A stretch of 64,000 bases of DNA, from the NCBI GenBank assembly GCA_014075255.1, contig CP046178.1, positions 2,250,894 through 2,314,893 on the forward strand, written 5' to 3'. The position numbers and the translations under genes were made by a program. This DNA comes from Gammaproteobacteria bacterium. GTDB lineage: Bacteria; Pseudomonadota; Gammaproteobacteria; UBA4575. Below are positions 48,556 to 57,627 of this stretch, piece by piece. Each line of letters starts with the position of its first letter. Within the stretch, counting starts at the first letter, position 1. Under the pieces are notes generated by a model. The model had not been told where the DNA came from. It did no database searches and was given only the letters and a program-made list of their open reading frames with translations.

Positions 48556-49740
48556 ATGCATAAATTTTTAGTAAATATAAGATATTTTTTAACACCGAGT
48601 TTAATTTTCTTAGCGTTAGTAGGTGTTGTAGTGGGTGGGCCCTGGGTATGGACGGGGGTGGGGTTATTTATTGCATCCATCATTGTCGATTATTTAACGA
48701 GTGCTATGAAATTTATTCACTGCGGGCCTGCGGGCACGGATGAGAATGGGGAGTTGTATGGTATAGCTAATTTATTAAAGGTAATGATGTGGGTGCAGTA
48801 TCCAATATTTGTGATGCTGCAATTAGCATTGGTATGGCGCGTATATGAATATGTAAGCGGCGTATCTTTTGGTCCTTCTGAAATTTTAGGCATCACAATT
48901 CATCATGGTGTTACAGGTTGGCAATTGTATGGTGCAACAGTATCTGCAGGCATCTATCTTGGGCTCGGCATTATGTTTGGGCATGAACTTGCGCACACAA
49001 AAGGACCTACCTTTGTATTAGCACGTTGGATGATGGCGTTAAGTGGTATCGCACATTTTTGTTATGCGCATGTGTATAACCATCATTTAGAATTAGGCTG
49101 TGAAGATGATCCTGCAACTTCTCCTAGAGGTCGTAGCATTTACAAGCACTATCTACTTTCTCACTTTGGCCAATCGCGATTTTTATTCGTGATGGAAAAA
49201 CAGCGTTTACTTAAAAAAGGTGTGCCATTTATCTCTTGGCAAAATCGCTGGATACGCGGTTACGCAATGAGTCTTCCAAGTATCTTCATGTTTTGGTTTG
49301 CAGGTGGTTGGGTAGGTTTGGGTGTGATGGTGGGTTCCTGGGTAATTTCGGCTTTTGAATTAGAGGTATTAAATTATCTTGAGCATTACGGATTAATTCG
49401 TGAGAAAGGCCAACCGATCGATTATCACCATTCATGGGATGTAGGCGATTCTCCTTTTACACAATGGGGCTTCATAGAAATAGGTCGTCAGGCAGATCAT
49501 CACGATAGAGGCGAGACTCACTTTTGGGAGTTAGATGATTGTGGTGCACCCGATACTGGTTATGGGTACTACACAATGTTTGCGATGTTACTTGTGCCAC
49601 CAGTATGGGAGGCATTTATAAAACCGCGACTTGCGGAGTGGGACGAAACAAGAGCCAGCGAAGGCGAACGTAGTATTGCAGCCAGAATGAATTACAACGC
49701 AGGCTGGCATGACATGCCGCTTTGTGAAAAACCATCTTAA
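48556..49740 (+). CDS. AlkB/XylM-type membrane di-iron hydroxylase
   Basis: The 394-residue membrane protein has the eight-His framework of integral-membrane hydroxylases. HELAH at 143-147, H172/H176/H177 in HVYNHH, the family motif LEHYGL at 275-280, and RQADHH at 311-316 match AlkB-type boxes. The C-terminus (YGYYTMFAMLLVPPVWEAFIKPRL) also fits. AlkB proteins hydroxylate alkanes or related hydrophobic compounds with O2, an iron centre and a rubredoxin-type donor. No rubredoxin gene is in the window. The substrate is unknown; similarity to alkane 1-monooxygenase is partial. Confidence 0.85.
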   Translation: MHKFLVNIRYFLTPSLIFLALVGVVVGGPWVWTGVGLFIASIIVDYLTSAMKFIHCGPAGTDENGELYGIANLLKVMMWVQYPIFVMLQLALVWRVYEYVSGVSFGPSEILGITIHHGVTGWQLYGATVSAGIYLGLGIMFGHELAHTKGPTFVLARWMMALSGIAHFCYAHVYNHHLELGCEDDPATSPRGRSIYKHYLLSHFGQSRFLFVMEKQRLLKKGVPFISWQNRWIRGYAMSLPSIFMFWFAGGWVGLGVMVGSWVISAFELEVLNYLEHYGLIREKGQPIDYHHSWDVGDSPFTQWGFIEIGRQADHHDRGETHFWELDDCGAPDTGYGYYTMFAMLLVPPVWEAFIKPRLAEWDETRASEGERSIAARMNYNAGWHDMPLCEKPS

Positions 49741-49764
49741 TTCTATTTCTTTGAGGAATTTTAA

Positions 49765-49968
49765 ATGAAAACACCACTAGCATTACTATCAATAACAATT
49801 TTTACAGCGATGATAGGTTTTATTTTGTATTCAATCGGGGTCGGTGATCACCATGCCGACCCTATATGGGCGCTTGGTACCTCTGTCGTATTTCTAACGG
49901 TGTTATTAATTGATGTATGGATGTTTTTTGCCATCGCAGGCGAAGAAGCTTATCAGTGGAAAATTTAA
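49765..49968 (+). CDS. Small two-helix membrane protein
   Basis: The 67-residue protein has two predicted transmembrane helices (about 4-25 and 37-60), with a His-rich loop GVGDHHADP. It could be a subunit or partner of the AlkB-like enzyme or of the oxidase encoded next. Ribosome-binding site TTTGAGGA precedes the ATG. No known family recognised. Confidence 0.6.
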   Translation: MKTPLALLSITIFTAMIGFILYSIGVGDHHADPIWALGTSVVFLTVLLIDVWMFFAIAGEEAYQWKI

Positions 49969-49990
49969 ATTTATTAATTAAATAATTTAA

Positions 49991-50602
49991 ATGCATGTGA
50001 AACGCTTAATTATTTTAATGCTAACCGCAACGTTGGTATTAATTGGTACAACAATATTTGCATTTATGCATCATGAGGATGGCCTTAGTAAAAAAATTAA
50101 TTTTAATTTAATAAGCCATAATAATATTGAGAAAACTGAAAAAAATTTTGAAGATAAGTGGTTGTTTGTATATTTTGGTTTTACCAACTGCCCTAAGGTA
50201 TGTCCAACACAAATGTTTGTTATGAAAAAAGTTTTGCAAGAGCTGAAATTAAGTGGGCATTCCAATTTAGTAGTACCAATATTCATTACTGTGGATCCAG
50301 ATCGTGATACACCTAAAATAATGAAGAATTACATTGCGCATTTTGATGCACGCATAGTTGGGCTGACTGGAACAAGAAAAGAGATAACAAAAGTTAAAAA
50401 GGTTTTTAGAACTTTTTCGCAATTCACACAGACATCAAATGATTCGAATAACGGAGTAATTCATTCAGACTATTTCTATCTCGTAGATCCAAATGGTGTG
50501 CTAGTTGGCAGCTACGCAAATAATCAAGATTACATGCAACTTACAAAAAATATTCATGACAATTTAAGTAACAATATAAAAGTTAGCAATGAAAGAAAAT
50601 AA
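49991..50602 (+). CDS. SCO1/SenC copper-delivery protein
   Basis: The thioredoxin-fold protein has a membrane anchor at its N-terminus and the copper-binding C67, C71 (FTNCPKVCPTQM) and H158 (GVIHSDYFYLVD). SCO proteins help assemble the copper centre of haem-copper oxidases. Its stop overlaps the start of the next gene by 14 bp, which fits an assembly role for that oxidase. Length 203 residues is usual. Confidence 0.9.
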   Translation: MHVKRLIILMLTATLVLIGTTIFAFMHHEDGLSKKINFNLISHNNIEKTEKNFEDKWLFVYFGFTNCPKVCPTQMFVMKKVLQELKLSGHSNLVVPIFITVDPDRDTPKIMKNYIAHFDARIVGLTGTRKEITKVKKVFRTFSQFTQTSNDSNNGVIHSDYFYLVDPNGVLVGSYANNQDYMQLTKNIHDNLSNNIKVSNERK

Positions 50603-51971
50603 CAACCCATTACCATCAGGACATGAGCCCGATACCGTAAGGCTGATATACGCATATTTTTCTTGGTCAGCATTTTGGTTAATGGTGGGCACGATTTATG
50701 GGTTGCTTGCCGCATTTAAACTGTATTGGCCCGATCTTTTAGCATTTAGTGGCTTATCGTTTGGGCGAATTCGTCCAGTGCATACTAATGTAGTGATGTT
50801 CGCATGGTCATCTATGGCGTTAGTGGGTTTGGCATTATTTATTGTTTCACGTACCTCAAAAGTGAAATTATATAGCGTGCGATCTTCACGTTATGCTTTG
50901 TATTTATGGAATATTGCCATTGCGCTTGGAGTGATCACCTTGTCGTTAGGGATAACGCGCGGACCGCAAGAATATCGAGAACTTATTTGGCCGATTGCGG
51001 TGATATATGCAATAGGCTTATTACTGAATGCGTATAACAGTTACCAAACTGTTGCTAATCGTAAGCCTAAAGAAATATATATTTCTAACTGGTATATCTT
51101 AGGCGCATTTTGTTGGCTTGCGATCCTTTATACCGTTGGGTACTTACCATTCTATCAAGGTGGTATCGGAAATATTGTCACGCAAGGGTATTACATGCAT
51201 ACGGGAGTAGGCATGTGGTTTACTCCATTGGTTTTAGGTATTACTTACTATGCACTTCCTCGCATATTGGGTAAGCCAATATATTCTTATGCGCTAGGAG
51301 TTTTGGGTTTTTGGACTAGTTTAGCTTTTTACACACTCATTGGTGCACATCATTTTATTTTCAGTCCAGTTGCTTGGTGGGTGCAGACGACTGCAATTTT
51401 ATTCAGTGTTGGGATGATGGTGCCAGTGTGGTCTGGGTTTGGTAATTTTTTTATGACTGCAAAAGGTTCGTGGCACAAGGTGCGAAAAAGTTATGCAGCT
51501 ATTTTTTTATTAGTAGGGATTTGGGGTTATGCACTGTCTTCCACGCAAGGAACTATAGAAGCATTTAGATCTGCCAATATTTATTGGCATTTTACTAATT
51601 TCACAGTAGGGCATTCACATCTTGCTATGTATGGGTTTGTAGCATTTGGAATTTGGGGTGCGATCTATGGCTTGCTTCCACGTATAACGGGGCGCTCGCC
51701 AACTGAAGGCATGATGGGCTTGCATTTTTGGTTAGCATTTGTTGGTGGCAGCATGTATGTAATTGCCATTTCAATTGCTGGAGTACTGCAGGGGATTTCT
51801 TGGGTAGCGGGAGAGTCATTTATGGCTTCTGTGCATACCGCTGCGCCTTTGTGGTTGTGGAGGTCTGTGGGTGGTTTGATGATGGTAGCAAGTCATGTTG
51901 TATTTGTAGTTAATCTTTGGGAAATGCGTCCACGTTCTGAAGCTACAGTATTAAAGGAAGTGCATGCATGA
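50589..51971 (+). CDS. ccoN: C-type (cbb3-like) haem-copper oxidase catalytic subunit
   Basis: The 460-residue membrane protein carries the CcoN ligands. H65 and H344 fit low-spin haem b, H342 high-spin haem, and H204, H254 and H255 CuB (YYMHTGVGM and IGAHHF). The catalytic Tyr expected 6 residues before the CuB His pair is present as Y248. NorB's conserved Glu four residues after the first CuB His is replaced by Gly, so this looks like an oxygen reductase rather than a NO reductase. It overlaps SCO (14 bp) and ccoO (4 bp). Confidence 0.9.
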   Translation: MKENNNPLPSGHEPDTVRLIYAYFSWSAFWLMVGTIYGLLAAFKLYWPDLLAFSGLSFGRIRPVHTNVVMFAWSSMALVGLALFIVSRTSKVKLYSVRSSRYALYLWNIAIALGVITLSLGITRGPQEYRELIWPIAVIYAIGLLLNAYNSYQTVANRKPKEIYISNWYILGAFCWLAILYTVGYLPFYQGGIGNIVTQGYYMHTGVGMWFTPLVLGITYYALPRILGKPIYSYALGVLGFWTSLAFYTLIGAHHFIFSPVAWWVQTTAILFSVGMMVPVWSGFGNFFMTAKGSWHKVRKSYAAIFLLVGIWGYALSSTQGTIEAFRSANIYWHFTNFTVGHSHLAMYGFVAFGIWGAIYGLLPRITGRSPTEGMMGLHFWLAFVGGSMYVIAISIAGVLQGISWVAGESFMASVHTAAPLWLWRSVGGLMMVASHVVFVVNLWEMRPRSEATVLKEVHA

Positions 51972-52534
51972 GTTTACATACTGATCATCGTGCATTGGTA
52001 GCTGTTTCAGCGATAGGGTTTTTCGTGCTTACTTTAATAATTGCAGTGTTTCCTGCATTTGAAGCACAAAAAACATTACCATTAGAAAATATAACTGCGC
52101 GCACAGTTCAACAAGAACGCGGTCGTGAGCTATACATAGAAGAAGGTTGTGCATTTTGTCATACACAATTTGTTCGTAATCTTCCTGTAGATGCGCCTTA
52201 TGGAAGAGGATCTGTAGCGGGAGATTTTGCAACTGAAGACCCGCCTTTATTGGGGACACAGCGTACTGGGCCAGATTTGTCCAATGTTGGTGTTCGACAG
52301 CCTAGCGAAGTGTGGAATTTAATCCATCTTTATAACCCTAGAGCAGTGGTTGCAGGCTCAGTAATGCCTGGTTATCCGTGGTATTTCATAGAAAAAAAAC
52401 AAGCTGATATCAATGATGTATTGGTGCCTGTACCTGATACATATAAACCAAAAAATACTCAAATTGTGGCTACTGATGATGCACAAGCAATCGTTGCGTA
52501 TTTGCAATCACTTAAACAGGTAGAGATTCAATAA
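51968..52534 (+). CDS. ccoO: cbb3-type oxidase mono-haem cytochrome c subunit
   Basis: One N-terminal transmembrane helix (about 10-30), then GRELYIEEGCAFCHTQFVR with haem motif C61, C64, H65. The axial Met is in GSVMPGYPW. The protein matches CcoO, but is a little shorter (188 residues). ATGA overlap with ccoN indicates translational coupling. Confidence 0.92.
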   Translation: MSLHTDHRALVAVSAIGFFVLTLIIAVFPAFEAQKTLPLENITARTVQQERGRELYIEEGCAFCHTQFVRNLPVDAPYGRGSVAGDFATEDPPLLGTQRTGPDLSNVGVRQPSEVWNLIHLYNPRAVVAGSVMPGYPWYFIEKKQADINDVLVPVPDTYKPKNTQIVATDDAQAIVAYLQSLKQVEIQ

Positions 52535-52740
52535 TGTTTGAAGAGGCTACATATTATTTCAAGCTGTTTCTAACGCTTTGTGGCGATATTGTCAGTTCTG
52601 ATATTTCAGTGCCGGCGTTGCTGGTTGTTGTTTTTTCTGCAGGGGTTGTTGTTTATGCATTTTACCAAGCGATTATTTGCACCCTATGGCCTGGCGAAAC
52701 TTCATCAGCACATATTAAGCGTAAAGTTTTAGAAGACTGA
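52534..52740 (+). CDS. Small oxidase subunit, CcoQ-like
   Basis: The 68-residue protein has one transmembrane segment and a short polar C-terminus (LWPGETSSAHIKRKVLED). Its position between ccoO and ccoP and its TAATG overlap with ccoO suggest a CcoQ-like role in oxidase stability. Sequence similarity is weak, so the call rests on context. Confidence 0.65.
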   Translation: MFEEATYYFKLFLTLCGDIVSSDISVPALLVVVFSAGVVVYAFYQAIICTLWPGETSSAHIKRKVLED

Positions 52741-52748
52741 TTCAAAAA

Positions 52749-53561
52749 ATGAAAATAGAAATATATTTAGATGATGACTCAAAGCCATATAAGGTTATAG
52801 AGCCACCAGAGAATATAAAAATTAATTCCAAAGAATTATCAGATGGTCGTCATCGATTACGTTTTTGCGCAGTTGAAAAAGATGGTGTCACTAGTGAGCG
52901 AGAAGTTGAATTTATTGTTAGTAATGGCCCTAGTATAGCTCTTCACGGTATTCGTAATAATGATGTGGTTTCAGGAGAAGTTTCAATATTAGCTAACGCC
53001 TATAGTAGCCGCATCGGTGATGAATTTGAGCCAGTACGTATAGAGACACCTTTGCCGATTCCAACATGGGCATGGGTACTTTGTTTAATTATTTTTTCTT
53101 GGGCGGTTGGCTATCTTACTTGGGAATATGGTGCTCGGGAGTCATTACTTTCTAATTCGAGTATTAGTTCTGGAATTAATAGTGGTACGAGTTCTAATTC
53201 AGATAATAAAGATCAACTTAGTAAAAATGATAGTAGTGATGTTTCTGTACTGGGTGAGCAAGTGTATGGGAATTACTGTGCATCATGCCATCAAAGTAAT
53301 GGAGAAGGTTTGCCAGGTGTATTTCCGCCTCTTAAAAATAGCGAAGTAGTGTTAGCGGATGACGCAAGCGAACATATAGATATAGTCTTGAATGGGCTAA
53401 AAGATAAAGAAATTTCAGGTGTGAATTACTCTGCACCCATGCCAGGGTTTGCTGCGCAATTATCGAATGAAGAGGTTGCTGCGGTTGTAAACCATGAACG
53501 GTTACAATGGGGAAATTCTGCTAAAAAAATAACGAGTAAGAACGTTGCGGAAAAGCGCTGA
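52749..53561 (+). CDS. cbb3-oxidase cytochrome c subunit with N-terminal Ig-like domain (CcoP-like)
   Basis: The protein has a soluble N-terminal region (about 1-95) of beta-sandwich type with GIRNNDVVSGEVSILANAY, one transmembrane helix (106-124), a Ser/Asn/Asp-rich linker (133-165) and a C-terminal cytochrome c domain. That domain has CASCH (177-181) and Met231 (APMPGFAAQ). Normal CcoP has two haems and no such N-terminal domain, so this is a divergent third subunit. It lies 8 bp after the CcoQ-like gene. Confidence 0.8.
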   Translation: MKIEIYLDDDSKPYKVIEPPENIKINSKELSDGRHRLRFCAVEKDGVTSEREVEFIVSNGPSIALHGIRNNDVVSGEVSILANAYSSRIGDEFEPVRIETPLPIPTWAWVLCLIIFSWAVGYLTWEYGARESLLSNSSISSGINSGTSSNSDNKDQLSKNDSSDVSVLGEQVYGNYCASCHQSNGEGLPGVFPPLKNSEVVLADDASEHIDIVLNGLKDKEISGVNYSAPMPGFAAQLSNEEVAAVVNHERLQWGNSAKKITSKNVAEKR

Positions 53562-53564
53562 TTT

Positions 53565-54971
53565 ATGTTCTTTTTAAACCAAACAGTACATGGAAGTTTA
53601 TTTATGTTTTCAATAAGGTCGTTAATTATATTTATATTTATTTTTTCCCCAACGCTTACAAGCGCCACCAATGGTTATTTTTCCCACGGTACTGGCATAA
53701 AAACTCGTGCTCTTGCAGGAGCGGGCGTTGCATTTCCACAAGATGCAATGGCTAGTGCAACTAATCCAGCAGGCATGGTTTTTGTTGGTGATCGATATGA
53801 TGTGGGCTTAGTCATTTTTAATCCTGATCGAGGTTATTCCTCTTCTAATAGTTTAGCGAATGGTATGGGCGGTGCATTTACGATTGGGCCTGATGCGCAA
53901 GACAGTGGCGATAATATTTTTCTTATTCCTAGTTTTGGTATTAATAAGATGGTGACTGAGCGAGATGCGATTGGTTTATCAGTCTATGGAAATGGCGGTT
54001 TAAATACGACGTATAGATCTGGCGGTGGTTCCGCAACGTTTGATCCTGATGGAATGGGTCCAGCACCCGTGACTACCTTTGCTGGCGTATTTGGTGGAGG
54101 TACCGCAGGTGCTGATTTATCCCAACTATTTATCAATTTTTCCTATGCGCATAAATTTAGCGATACATTGTCAATTGGTATTAGCCCGATCTTTGCTGTG
54201 CAGTCATTTCGAGGCAATGGTGTAAGCCCATTTGCAGGTTTCACCAAAACTTTTGTAGAAAGTGGTTTTACTCAAATGCCCACTAATTTAACTGAAAATG
54301 GACAAGACTACTCTTATGGTGGTGGTGTGCAAATTGGAGTGGTAGCAAAAGATTTAATTGGAACCACAGACTTTGGAATTTCTTATCGCTCAAAGATTTG
54401 GATGAGTGAGTTTGATGATTATTCTGACTTGTTAGCTGAAGATGGAGATTTTGATGTACCGCCTACATTATGGGCGGGTATTGCAGCAGAATTAAGTGAG
54501 AGTGTGACACTAGTATTTGATTACCAAAAGATTTGGTATGACGAGATCGATTCATTAGGTAATGATTTTGAGAGACTATTTGATTGTCCGGCATTGGGTG
54601 GCTCTAATGTGGAAGCATGTTTAGGGGGTGATGAGGGTGCAGGATTTGGGTGGAACAATGTTGATGTGTTTAAACTTGGTTTGCAATGGCAAGCTTCTCC
54701 AAGCGCAACTTGGAGATTTGGTTTTAGTCATGCTGATCAGCCGATTGATAGTGATCAAGTTTTATTTAATATACTAGCAACCGCTGTAGTGGAAGATCAT
54801 GTTACCGCAGGTTTTACCTATAAAACTAAAAATATGGGCGAACTAAATTTTGAAGCAATGCATGCATTCCATCATTCCCAAGACGGTGTGAATCCTTTAG
54901 ATCCTACTCAAACTATACGCATTAAAATGAAACAATATGAAATTGGGCTTGGTTGGTCTAAGGAGTTTTAA
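53565..54971 (+). CDS. FadL/OMPP1-family outer-membrane transporter
   Basis: The signal peptide (to about ATN) is followed by NGYFSHGTGIKTRALAGAGVAFPQDAMASATNPAGM, a region that is diagnostic for FadL/TodX-type proteins that import hydrophobic compounds such as fatty acids or aromatics. The remainder is an outer-membrane barrel ending GLGWSKEF. The first ATG adds 13 residues; a second ATG at codon 14 is also usable. It overlaps tightly with its neighbours (3 bp after the cytochrome gene). Confidence 0.9.
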   Translation: MFFLNQTVHGSLFMFSIRSLIIFIFIFSPTLTSATNGYFSHGTGIKTRALAGAGVAFPQDAMASATNPAGMVFVGDRYDVGLVIFNPDRGYSSSNSLANGMGGAFTIGPDAQDSGDNIFLIPSFGINKMVTERDAIGLSVYGNGGLNTTYRSGGGSATFDPDGMGPAPVTTFAGVFGGGTAGADLSQLFINFSYAHKFSDTLSIGISPIFAVQSFRGNGVSPFAGFTKTFVESGFTQMPTNLTENGQDYSYGGGVQIGVVAKDLIGTTDFGISYRSKIWMSEFDDYSDLLAEDGDFDVPPTLWAGIAAELSESVTLVFDYQKIWYDEIDSLGNDFERLFDCPALGGSNVEACLGGDEGAGFGWNNVDVFKLGLQWQASPSATWRFGFSHADQPIDSDQVLFNILATAVVEDHVTAGFTYKTKNMGELNFEAMHAFHHSQDGVNPLDPTQTIRIKMKQYEIGLGWSKEF

Positions 54972-55385
54972 ATGCAAGATAAAGAAACAAATCAAAGCAT
55001 GTATTACATTGCTGAGACTGAAAAACTATTTGATCAGGCAGTCGATGATTTAGAGATAGCAGTAAAAAAACATGGTTTCGGAGTGTTGCATATTCATGAT
55101 TTAGGTAACACGCTGCGTAGCAAAGGCGTGGATTTCAATGAGGAATGTAAAATATTTGAGGTATGCAATCCTAAGCAAGCTGCGAAGGTTTTATCTACAG
55201 ATATGCGTCTTAATATGGCATTGCCGTGTAGAATCTCTGTCTATACAGAAGGCGCGACTACAAAAATAGGCTTGATTAAGCCAGAAAAAATGTTATCAGC
55301 GCTTTCTCAAAATAAGAGTTTAGAAGAAACGGCTAATGAAGTAGAAAAAAAGACAATTAAAATGATAGAAGAGGCAAAGGCATAA
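54972..55385 (+). CDS. DUF302 domain protein
   Basis: The 137-residue protein starts one base after the FadL stop. It has the DUF302 landmarks YYIAETEKLFDQAVDDL, KKHGFGVLHIHDLG and ECKIFEVCNPKQAAKVLSTD with LPCRISVYTEG. The family's function is unsettled; it often accompanies sulfur, thiol or stress genes. No signal peptide is seen. Confidence 0.88.
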   Translation: MQDKETNQSMYYIAETEKLFDQAVDDLEIAVKKHGFGVLHIHDLGNTLRSKGVDFNEECKIFEVCNPKQAAKVLSTDMRLNMALPCRISVYTEGATTKIGLIKPEKMLSALSQNKSLEETANEVEKKTIKMIEEAKA

Positions 55386-55410
55386 ATACATATTCGTTAG
55401 CCTAATAATT

Positions 55411-55950
55411 ATGAAACCTATAATAGATAAGTTACATAATGACCACATAAACTTTATCAAGCTTTTAGAGTTTCTAGAAAATCAGCTACGTCTGTTGAAA
55501 AATTATCAACAATCAGACCTGGAATCCATGCTTGATGCAATTCAGTATATGAAAGAATATCCTGATTTAGTTCATCACCCCTTAGAGAATGTCGTATTCA
55601 AATATTTCCTAGAAAATCACGATGAAGTTCGCAGCGAGTTAAAAACACTTTTGCATGAACATGATGAATTACCTGAGCTCACCGATAGACTTATCGAAAT
55701 GCTACAAAGTGCGCTAGCTGATATACCTCAAAAAAGAGAGGAGCTTCAACGATACTTAAAAGAGTATATTTCTGTTCAAAAAGAACATATGAATAAAGAA
55801 GAATCACTTGTTTATCCAATTATTAATTCAGTCCTAAATGATGATGATTGGGAAAATATTAGTAGCGAATTGGAGTTTGTTAAAGATCCTTTGTTTGGAG
55901 ATAGTGTTAAAAAATCCTACCAAGCTTTATTGCAAAAAGTTATTGGATAA
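55411..55950 (+). CDS. Hemerythrin-domain protein
   Basis: The 179-residue four-helix protein has the HHE pattern: H9 and H12 region LHNDH, HHPLENVVF with His and Glu, EHDEL, and EHMNKEESLVYP. It would bind a non-haem di-iron centre and could sense or store O2 or NO. The last gene before a terminator, it closes the FNR operon. Confidence 0.88.
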   Translation: MKPIIDKLHNDHINFIKLLEFLENQLRLLKNYQQSDLESMLDAIQYMKEYPDLVHHPLENVVFKYFLENHDEVRSELKTLLHEHDELPELTDRLIEMLQSALADIPQKREELQRYLKEYISVQKEHMNKEESLVYPIINSVLNDDDWENISSELEFVKDPLFGDSVKKSYQALLQKVIG

Positions 55951-55954
55951 AAAA

Positions 55955-55977
55955 AAGGGAGCAGAGGTTGCTCCCTT
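55955..55977. terminator. Terminator between the two operons
   Basis: AAGGGAGCA (55955-55963) pairs with TGCTCCCTT (55969-55977) around GAGGT. The eight A's before it on the plus strand become U's for leftward transcripts, so it is strong for the nrd operon and weaker for the rightward operon. A second short hairpin CCACCA-TAG-TGGTGG follows at 55985-55999. Confidence 0.8.
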
Positions 55978-56017
55978 AATATAACCACCATAGTGGTGGC
56001 CCCATAACGCCGGTTAA

Positions 56018-56203
56018 CTACTGCATTAAATCGCTTACCAATACGTCATTCACAGGTAGTGAACGATAATGGGTAACTTCTTTGGTTACAGTGTTCATGG
56101 TTAATTCGAAATAAACATTCTTTTCTTGGTTAAAAACTTTGATGGTTTCTGTACCATTTTCTTTGGTTACATACGCTTGGTTTAACATTGCATTATTTGT
56201 CAT
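56018..56203 (-). CDS. Small protein downstream of nrdB
   Basis: A 61-residue acidic protein with no recognised motif (MTNNAMLNQAYVTKENGTE). I use ATG 56203 with AGGA upstream; the in-frame TTG at 56215 adds four residues. It follows nrdB by 31 bp and stops before the shared terminator, so it is likely in the nrd operon. Confidence 0.55.
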   Translation of the reverse strand: MTNNAMLNQAYVTKENGTETIKVFNQEKNVYFELTMNTVTKEVTHYRSLPVNDVLVSDLMQ

Positions 56204-56234
56204 GTTGATTACCAATCCTATTGCCAGGCCTTGC

Positions 56235-57545
56235 CTACCACGTAAGCGCCCCGCCAGTTTGGTACTCCGTTACGCGTGTTTCAAAGAAATTCTTTTCCTT
56301 TTTAAGGTCCAAAATTTCAGACATCCAAGGGAAAGGGTTGTTGGCTGCATTGTATTGCTGTGGCAAACCAATTTGTGAGAAACGTCGGTTGGCGATGAAC
56401 TGCAGATATTCTTCAAACATCGGTGCGTTCAAACCTAAAATGCCACGTGGCATGGTGTCGTAAGCATATTGCGTTTCTAAATCTACACCACCCTTAATCA
56501 GGTCAATCATTTCTTGTTGGAACTCTTCAGTCCATAAGTGCGGATTTTCTAATTTGATTTGGTTGATTACGTCGATGCCAAAGTTCATGTGCATAGACTC
56601 ATCGCGCAGAATGTATTGGAACTGTTCTGCAACGCCGGTCATTTTATTGCGACGGCCCATGGAAAGAATTTGCACAAAACCTACGTAGAAGAAGATGCCT
56701 TCAAACACTACATAGAATGCAATGAGGTCACGTAGTAAACGTTGGTCATCTTTTGTGGTACCGGTGTGAAAGTCTGGATCGCCCAAGCTGTTGGTGTATG
56801 GCAGTGCCCATTCCGCTTTTTTAGCTACTGAGGGTACTTCGCGATACATATTGAATACTTCGCCTTCATCTAAACCTAAAGACTGAATGCAGTATTGATA
56901 TGCATGGGTGTGAACCGCCTCTTCAAACGACTGACGTAATAAATATTGACGACACTCAGGGTTAGTGATGTGTTTGTATACGGCTAACACTAAGTTGTTT
57001 GCTACGAGTGAATCGGCAGTAGAGAAGAAACCAAGGTTGCGCTTGATTACGGTACGCTCGTCTTCAGTTAAGCCTTCTGAATCTTTCCATAAAGAAATAT
57101 CGGCATTCATGTTTACTTCTTGCGGCATCCAGTGGTTTGAACAACCATCTAAATACTTCTGCCAAGCCCATTCATATTTGAAAGGTACCAATTGGTTTAG
57201 GTCTGCACGGCAGTTGATAATTTTTTTGTCATCAACTTGGATGCGGTCTGCACCCATTTCAATGCCTTCTAAACCTGTGACACCTTCATGTCTTTCATTA
57301 GCGCTTGTGTTTTCAGCCTGTTGTTCTTCTGATGCAACTTCATCTCTTAGGTTTTGCAGTGCTTGTGTGGCTTCAACAATTGCGGTGGTACTTGGCGTAG
57401 CCACCACCTCTTCAAAAGTGTGTGATGTCTTTGGGTCTGTTAGTACTGGCACATCTTGTGATGTAGCAGAATCTGTAAACACGGCGGGTGCGGCGGCACT
57501 TGTCATGACGCGCGAATCAGCGATTGGGTCTTCCCAGCTTTGCAT
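56235..57545 (-). CDS. nrdB: Ribonucleotide reductase class Ia beta subunit
   Basis: NrdB carries a di-iron centre and tyrosyl radical used by NrdA to make dNTPs. Metal ligands D178, E209, H212 and Tyr216 are in place ([17 protein letters not shown]), as are the later Glu (FEGIFFY) and Glu/His ([10 protein letters not shown]) ligands. Tyr216 lies seven residues after E209, as in E. coli Y122. A N-terminal extension of about 100 residues is like that of Pseudomonas NrdB. Ribosome-binding site GAGAGAGGAA. Confidence 0.96.
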   Translation of the reverse strand: MQSWEDPIADSRVMTSAAAPAVFTDSATSQDVPVLTDPKTSHTFEEVVATPSTTAIVEATQALQNLRDEVASEEQQAENTSANERHEGVTGLEGIEMGADRIQVDDKKIINCRADLNQLVPFKYEWAWQKYLDGCSNHWMPQEVNMNADISLWKDSEGLTEDERTVIKRNLGFFSTADSLVANNLVLAVYKHITNPECRQYLLRQSFEEAVHTHAYQYCIQSLGLDEGEVFNMYREVPSVAKKAEWALPYTNSLGDPDFHTGTTKDDQRLLRDLIAFYVVFEGIFFYVGFVQILSMGRRNKMTGVAEQFQYILRDESMHMNFGIDVINQIKLENPHLWTEEFQQEMIDLIKGGVDLETQYAYDTMPRGILGLNAPMFEEYLQFIANRRFSQIGLPQQYNAANNPFPWMSEILDLKKEKNFFETRVTEYQTGGALTW

Positions 57546-57627
57546 ATTTCCTCTCTCCTCTATTTAAAAACCAAACTTATAAAAATATTTTCTAAGCAAG
57601 GTTTTGGTCTACTATATTGCCTGTCTA

